Source of the DNA: JBGTCD01 sp041749015 | Lineage (GTDB): Bacteria > Bacteroidota > Bacteroidia > Cytophagales > Cyclobacteriaceae | Length of the DNA stretch: 64,000 nt | NCBI GenBank assembly: GCA_041749015.1 | Contig: JBGTCD010000039.1 | Span: 15,561-79,560 of the forward strand | Direction of reading: 5' to 3' | Shown here: in pieces, positions 60,110 through 64,000 of the stretch | Layout of the letters: each line of letters starts with the position of its first letter | Numbering within the stretch: position 1 is the first letter of the stretch | Made by a program: the position numbers and the translations under genes | The notes under the pieces: generated by a model | What the model was told of the DNA's origin: nothing | Database searches by the model: none | The model's input: the letters and a program-made list of their open reading frames with translations, nothing else

Positions 60110-60643
60110 ATGAAAAAAATTTTTGGCATTATTCTGGCTATGTTAACTTTGCTGCCCGTATCAGCTCAAAAGTTTGGCTATGTCGATACCAAATATATCA
60201 TGAGCAAAATGCCTGAATATCAGGAATACCAAGGCCAGGTGGATAAACTAGCTAAGGAATGGGAAGGGCAGGTAAGAGAAATGCGAAAGGAAATTGATGG
60301 GTTGTATGCAGCATTAAATGCAGAGGAAGTACTGCTAACCCCTGAAATGAAATCTGAAAGACTTGCTGAAATTAAGGCAAAAGAAAATCAGATGAAAAAA
60401 TTCCAAACTGACGTGTTTGGATTTGAAGGACTCTTATATTTGAAGAAAAAAGAGCTTATTAAACCGGTACAGGACGAAGTTTTCGAAGCTATCGAAAAGG
60501 TATGCAGAGAAAACCGACTCGCCATAATGTTTGATAAAGCCGGAGAACTGATTATGATCTATACGGACCCCCGTCATGATTATACTGATTTTGTTCTTGA
60601 AACTCTTGAATTGGGAGATCCTAATGATACCATACAGAATTAA
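60110..60643 (+). CDS. OmpH/Skp-family periplasmic chaperone, first copy
   Basis: A 177-residue periplasmic chaperone for unfolded outer-membrane proteins. Signal peptide MKKIFGIILAMLTLLPVSAQ, then KFGYVDTKYIMSKMPEYQEYQ, the standard Skp opening, and a long charged coiled coil (about 45-140). It lies 45 bases after bamA and should deliver substrates to it. The C-terminus includes a beta segment with RLAIMFDKAGELIMIYTDP. Confidence 0.92.
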   Translation: MKKIFGIILAMLTLLPVSAQKFGYVDTKYIMSKMPEYQEYQGQVDKLAKEWEGQVREMRKEIDGLYAALNAEEVLLTPEMKSERLAEIKAKENQMKKFQTDVFGFEGLLYLKKKELIKPVQDEVFEAIEKVCRENRLAIMFDKAGELIMIYTDPRHDYTDFVLETLELGDPNDTIQN

Positions 60644-60699
60644 AACCTGAAGGCATAATGTCTTCATTAAATAGTAAATTGAAGTAAAAAACCAGAACA

Positions 60700-61236
60700 A
60701 TGAAACAAAAATTATTTTACACCCTGGTACTAGCCATGATTGTCAGTACCGCCGCGTTCAGTCAGGCTACCTTAAAAATCGGGTATGCTGATGTAGATTA
60801 TATATTCAGTGAAATGCCTGAAGCACGCCAGGTTGAAAAAGAGCTGGAAGCTCATAGCAAGCAAATCCAAAACAGACTGGAAGCCAAATACAACGACTAT
60901 CAGCAAAGGGTTCAGAATTATGAAAAAGAGGCTCAAGGCATGCTGCCAGAAGTTCGTGAAGATGTAGAGCGCGAATTGATGCAATTGCAAAGAGATATCC
61001 AGAAGTTTCAGCAAGATGCACAGGGCTCTATCCAAAGAAAGCAAGGCGAACTCATGCAGCCTATTTATGAGAAAGTAGGCAAAAATATTGAGGAAGTAGC
61101 TAAGGAAAATAACTACACTTATATCCTTAGCACTGGAGTAGGTGGCCTAGATGTGATCCTTTATGCCGATCAGGACAACGATATTTCTGACCTGGTACTC
61201 AAAAAAATGGGAATTACGCCTACAGCAGGAAATTAG
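60700..61236 (+). CDS. OmpH/Skp-family periplasmic chaperone, second copy
   Basis: A 178-residue paralogue of the preceding gene. Signal peptide ending AAFSQ, then LKIGYADVDYIFSEMPEARQ and a coiled coil rich in Gln/Glu (EVREDVERELMQLQRDIQKF), ending LVLKKMGITPTAGN. Tandem Skp genes after bamA are normal in Bacteroidota. A strong terminator follows and ends the long plus-strand block. Confidence 0.92.
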   Translation: MKQKLFYTLVLAMIVSTAAFSQATLKIGYADVDYIFSEMPEARQVEKELEAHSKQIQNRLEAKYNDYQQRVQNYEKEAQGMLPEVREDVERELMQLQRDIQKFQQDAQGSIQRKQGELMQPIYEKVGKNIEEVAKENNYTYILSTGVGGLDVILYADQDNDISDLVLKKMGITPTAGN

Positions 61237-61256
61237 ATTTTAAATAACCACCAGGT

Positions 61257-61291
61257 AAAGCGACTTTCATTTGAGAGTCGCTTTTTTTTTT
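61257..61291 (+). terminator. Rho-independent terminator after the skp pair
   Basis: AAAGCGACT (61257-61265) and AGTCGCTTT (61276-61284) form a perfect 9-bp stem with a 10-base loop, running into a T-run to 61291. The convergent transporter gene ends inside the loop, so its last codons (KKKATLK) are encoded by the terminator itself. Confidence 0.88.
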
Positions 61292-62484
61292 ATCAAAAAT
61301 AATACAGTAGTAATAAAAATCCCCGCTAATAATCCGATTATTATAATAAAAGGCGCGGGGACTTTTCTCGTCATTAGTAATATAAATGTGGCAGCAGTAA
61401 GGCCAAAATTGATAAAATTAGGATCCAGTGGTTCAAACATGAGCACCGCAGCAGCAGCTACCATCCCTGAGCTGGCCCCGTTGATTCCTTCCAGTGAGGC
61501 CCTTACCACCCGATACCGCTTAAGATTTTCCCAAAACCTTATTACAAAAAATATCAAAAAGGTCCCTGGAAGAAAAATTCCAGCTGAGGCGACGAATGAG
61601 CCTAATATTTGACCTCCAAGACCATATTCTCGCATGGATAAGGTGCCAATATAGGCGCTAAATGAAAAGGTCGGACCCGGAATAGACTGGACAAAAGCAT
61701 AGCCCGTCAGGAACTCCTCAGAGGTGAGGTATTCCTTAAACTCCACAAACTCCGTGTACATCATAGGCACCAATACCTGCCCACCCCCAAAGATCAAACT
61801 GCCATTTCTGTAAAAATTTTCAAACAGCCTGATGGGTAGTTCACGGGTTAATCCCCCTAAACCAGCCGCGAGAAGAAAAACTCCTCCCCATAAAATAAAA
61901 TTAGCCCATTTGATCTTAAAGGTCCCCTTCTCTTCAATAGGTAGCCCCTTAAACTTCATAGAAGTAATTACCCCACTGATAAGTAAAATCACCGGAAACA
62001 TGTAAGGCGACCGCACAAAAAATGTGATTACACCCGCTGCTACCATCAATGCGATACCGGTCTTGGTGTTGACCACCCTGGAACTAATCCGGTAAGCTGC
62101 ATAACCTACGAAACCAACAGCCATGGGTTGAATAAATCGGGTAAAATCAAGGGTGATGTCCCTGGCTTGTAACGAGTTGACCGTGAGGGCAGCAATGGTC
62201 ATGATGGTCACTGCCGGAATGATCCACACCAGCAGGGTGAGATAGGCAAGATTTGGTCCTCCTATTTTAAAACCAATGGCTGTAAGGGTCTGGGTAGAGG
62301 TGGGCCCTGGCAATATGGAACATAGGGCATTGAGTTCAATAAGGTCTTCTTCAGAAAGATACTTGCGCTTTTGAACCAAGGTATCCAGCATAAGGGCCAT
62401 ATGAGCCTGTGGTCCTCCGAAAGCCCCGATGGTAAGAAAAAATACATCCTTTAAAAAGATGTAATATTTGACCCTTTTATACAA
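61267..62484 (-). CDS. Chromate transporter family (ChrA-type) membrane protein
   Basis: A 405-residue inner-membrane protein with about eleven helices made of two homologous halves. N-half signature: FFLTIGAFGGPQAHMALM and LCSILPGPTSTQTLTAIGFKIGG. C-half: GGGQVLVPMMYTEFVEFKEY and FVQSIPGPTFSFSAYIGTL. These PGP-containing motifs are the CHR family hallmarks. Members export chromate or sulfate-like anions; chromate resistance is not proven by sequence. The C-terminal lysines overlap the skp terminator. The downstream oxygenase gene lies 19 bases away on the same strand. Confidence 0.9.
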   Translation of the reverse strand: MYKRVKYYIFLKDVFFLTIGAFGGPQAHMALMLDTLVQKRKYLSEEDLIELNALCSILPGPTSTQTLTAIGFKIGGPNLAYLTLLVWIIPAVTIMTIAALTVNSLQARDITLDFTRFIQPMAVGFVGYAAYRISSRVVNTKTGIALMVAAGVITFFVRSPYMFPVILLISGVITSMKFKGLPIEEKGTFKIKWANFILWGGVFLLAAGLGGLTRELPIRLFENFYRNGSLIFGGGQVLVPMMYTEFVEFKEYLTSEEFLTGYAFVQSIPGPTFSFSAYIGTLSMREYGLGGQILGSFVASAGIFLPGTFLIFFVIRFWENLKRYRVVRASLEGINGASSGMVAAAAVLMFEPLDPNFINFGLTAATFILLMTRKVPAPFIIIIGLLAGIFITTVLFLIKKKATLK

Positions 62485-62503
62485 ATCAGACCTCTATTTG
62501 ATC

Positions 62504-63475
62504 TTATTTCTTTAAACCAATTTCTGCCAATCGCTGGTCGAGGAATTCCCCGGCTTTAATGTCATCGTACTGTTTAGGATTTTGATCATCAATACAATTT
62601 TCCAGGCATGACAAATCCATAGCTGATTTAGGATGCATAAAGAATGGAATGGAATACCTGGAGTTTTTCATCAAGGCTCTGGGGGGATTTACCACCCTAT
62701 GGATGGTTGATTTAAGCTTTCCATTAGTTAATCTTTCCAGCATGTCCCCAACATTGACTATAATCTGCTCAGGAAGGGCGGTGATAGGAATCCAACTGCT
62801 ATCCCGTCTCAGCACCTGCAACCCATCTGCACTGGCCCCCATAAGAAGGGTGATCAAATTGATATCCCCATGCTCAGCAGCCCTTACAGCATCTTCAGGG
62901 ATACTATCCGGATCTTCTATCGGAAAATAATGTATTGGCCGAAGGATGCTGTTCCCATTTCGGGCTTTATCTTCAAAATAATCTTCTTCAAGCCCTAAAT
63001 AAAGTGCTATGGCTCGGAGCATTTCCAAACCCGTACCTTCCAGGGTTTGAAAAACCTTTATGCCGATTTCCCTGAGCTCAGGGATCTCATCTACCCAAAC
63101 ATTATCAGGGTATTCCTCTTTAAGGAGATGCCCATCCGGTAGCTCCTGACCGATGTGGTAAAACTCCTTAAGGTCTCCTGTTTTCCTGCCTTTTGCATGC
63201 TCTTTACCTTTTCCAATATACCCACGCTGGCCTGCTAAACCGGCGATTTCATACTTTGACTTGACCGATTCAGGTAATTCGAAAAATGCCTTAATCACGG
63301 CGTAAAGCTTTTGAGTAAGGTCATCTGAAAGGCCATGGTTTTTGATGGCTACAAATCCAATATTCTGGTAGGCCTCTCCCAATTTATCTAAAAAAGCTTG
63401 CTTCCTTTTCGGGTCTGGGCTCTTAAAATCATCCAGATCCAGGGATGGTATTTCCTCAAATAATTTCTCGGCCAT
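62504..63475 (-). CDS. 2-oxoglutarate/Fe(II)-dependent oxygenase (isopenicillin N synthase family)
   Basis: A 323-residue non-haem iron enzyme. N-terminal DIOX_N domain with IPSLDLDDFK and NIGFVAIKNHGLSDDL. The facial triad is visible: His and Asp in AAEHGDINLITLL, and the second His in KSTIHRVVNPP, followed by the 2-oxoglutarate Arg-x-Ser motif RYSIPFFMHP. Fe and 2-oxoglutarate binding should be functional. Substrates in this family range from peptides to small metabolites, and nothing nearby identifies it. It precedes the transporter gene on the same strand by 19 bases. Confidence 0.9.
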   Translation of the reverse strand: MAEKLFEEIPSLDLDDFKSPDPKRKQAFLDKLGEAYQNIGFVAIKNHGLSDDLTQKLYAVIKAFFELPESVKSKYEIAGLAGQRGYIGKGKEHAKGRKTGDLKEFYHIGQELPDGHLLKEEYPDNVWVDEIPELREIGIKVFQTLEGTGLEMLRAIALYLGLEEDYFEDKARNGNSILRPIHYFPIEDPDSIPEDAVRAAEHGDINLITLLMGASADGLQVLRRDSSWIPITALPEQIIVNVGDMLERLTNGKLKSTIHRVVNPPRALMKNSRYSIPFFMHPKSAMDLSCLENCIDDQNPKQYDDIKAGEFLDQRLAEIGLKK

Positions 63476-63567
63476 TTGCTTAAATCATTAGATTATGATG
63501 CAAACTAAACATTTTTTGGCTAAATTTATAGAGTTCAATTTCCGACACAAACAAAAATTACTGACCT

Positions 63568-64000
63568 ATGAAATCCATATTTTCAACTATCACAATTTTA
63601 TTTTCATTGATTTTTCTAGTGGCCTGTGGTGGCGAGAAAAAAGAACAACAGGAGGGTGAAACTGAGGTTATTGCTCAGGAAATATTTCTTTCCCCGGCCA
63701 CAAGCTCCCCCAAATTTCCAGGGGCTGACCTGAAATTTGAACATCCGGCAAATAATGCTATGATCCCTGCCGGAGAAGTAACCTTTAAATATGACATTGA
63801 AAATTATGAGCTCACTGCGCAAACAAAGGATGCTGAAATAAAAGAATGTGCCAACTCCCCCGAGGGCCAACACATCCATCTAATCCTTAATAATGAGCCT
63901 TACCTCGCTAAATATGAATCTGAATTTGGTGTAGATTTAGAAGAAGGTCACTACATAGCACTTTCTTTTCTTTCCCGCTCATACCATGAGAGCCTTAAAA
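63568..64000 (+). CDS. Conserved lipoprotein (partial, runs off the right edge)
   Basis: At least 144 residues, C-terminus outside the window. Signal peptide MKSIFSTITILFSLIFLVAC with the lipobox Cys at 20, then an acidic/glutamine linker (GGEKKEQQEGETE). The visible domain contains FPGADLKFEHPANNAMIPAG and EGQHIHLILNNEPYLAKYE, with a conserved-looking HIH motif, and HYIALSFLSRSYHES. Similar sequences occur in Bacteroidota as proteins of unknown function. No activity can be assigned. Confidence 0.75.
   Translation, partial: MKSIFSTITILFSLIFLVACGGEKKEQQEGETEVIAQEIFLSPATSSPKFPGADLKFEHPANNAMIPAGEVTFKYDIENYELTAQTKDAEIKECANSPEGQHIHLILNNEPYLAKYESEFGVDLEEGHYIALSFLSRSYHESLK

Noticed and set aside
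1..64000. tRNA, rRNA or known riboswitch genes
   Set aside because: Intergenic stretches longer than about 70 bases were read on both strands and no cloverleaf with a T-arm GTTCGA-type core or familiar riboswitch core was found.

Overview
The window looks like a chromosomal segment from a free-living member of the Bacteroidota, most likely the Cytophagales side of the phylum. Supporting evidence is a SusC-type TonB receptor at the left edge, tandem PorG/DUF6089-like barrels upstream of uppS-bamA-skp, lipoproteins with an acidic stretch after the lipobox cysteine, A-rich start contexts with little Shine-Dalgarno sequence, and promoters of the phylum's TTG-N20-TAnnTTTG type (clearest at glyA and rpsU). 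The genus cannot be named from sequence alone. No tRNA, rRNA, CRISPR array, transposase or phage gene was seen.

Region by region. 1-4490: the end of a glycan-uptake locus (partial SusC receptor and a SusE/F-like surface lipoprotein). Each gene has the same 32-bp LacI-type operator block upstream, and a 0.9-kb gene-free stretch full of palindromic repeats separates them. 4591-9461: diheme cytochrome c, TPR/LuxR regulator, RlpA and a secreted alpha/beta hydrolase. 9596-13971: guaB, then a three-gene partner-switching module (membrane PP2C phosphatase, STAS protein, RsbW-like kinase). 13981-19986: a small membrane protein, a PorE-like PD40/OmpA-like protein, a divergent WD40-caspase fusion, and TspO. 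20011-28536: icd, a CAP protein, a repeat island, an alkyltransferase-like protein, the glyA-tatC-rpiB operon, a large membrane protein, and rbfA with a LolC/E-type permease. 28809-34396: SNF2 helicase, LpxL-like acyltransferase, SDR, outer-membrane protein.

34434-39661 is a five-gene minus-strand operon with overlapping or nearly abutting genes. It makes nucleotide sugars: ugd and a UDP-xylose synthase convert UDP-glucose to UDP-glucuronate and UDP-xylose, galE gives UDP-galactose, and rfbA/rfbB give dTDP-4-keto-6-deoxyglucose. 39879-42586 holds an acyl-CoA dehydrogenase and the rpsU-xer-hpf group. 42649-47126 holds a lipoprotein and then the most promising uncharacterised system: a type III polyketide synthase with a methyltransferase, a UbiA-type prenyltransferase and an FAD oxidoreductase. 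The content resembles alkylresorcinol/alkylquinone clusters with an added prenylation step.

47227-50655 carries a degenerate receiver protein, a PDZ aspartyl protease, a 35-residue single-helix membrane protein too short for normal gene calling, a DUF2911 lipid-anchored or membrane protein preceded by a perfect 12-bp inverted repeat, and pdxJ. 50717-61236 is a long plus-strand housekeeping block: yqeY, cvpA, a glutamine amidotransferase, an alpha/beta hydrolase, a CBS protein, nadK, two PorG-like barrels, uppS, bamA and two Skp/OmpH chaperones. It joins NADP supply, undecaprenyl carrier synthesis and outer-membrane protein assembly. 61267-64000 has a chromate-type transporter, a 2-oxoglutarate/Fe(II) oxygenase and the start of a lipoprotein.
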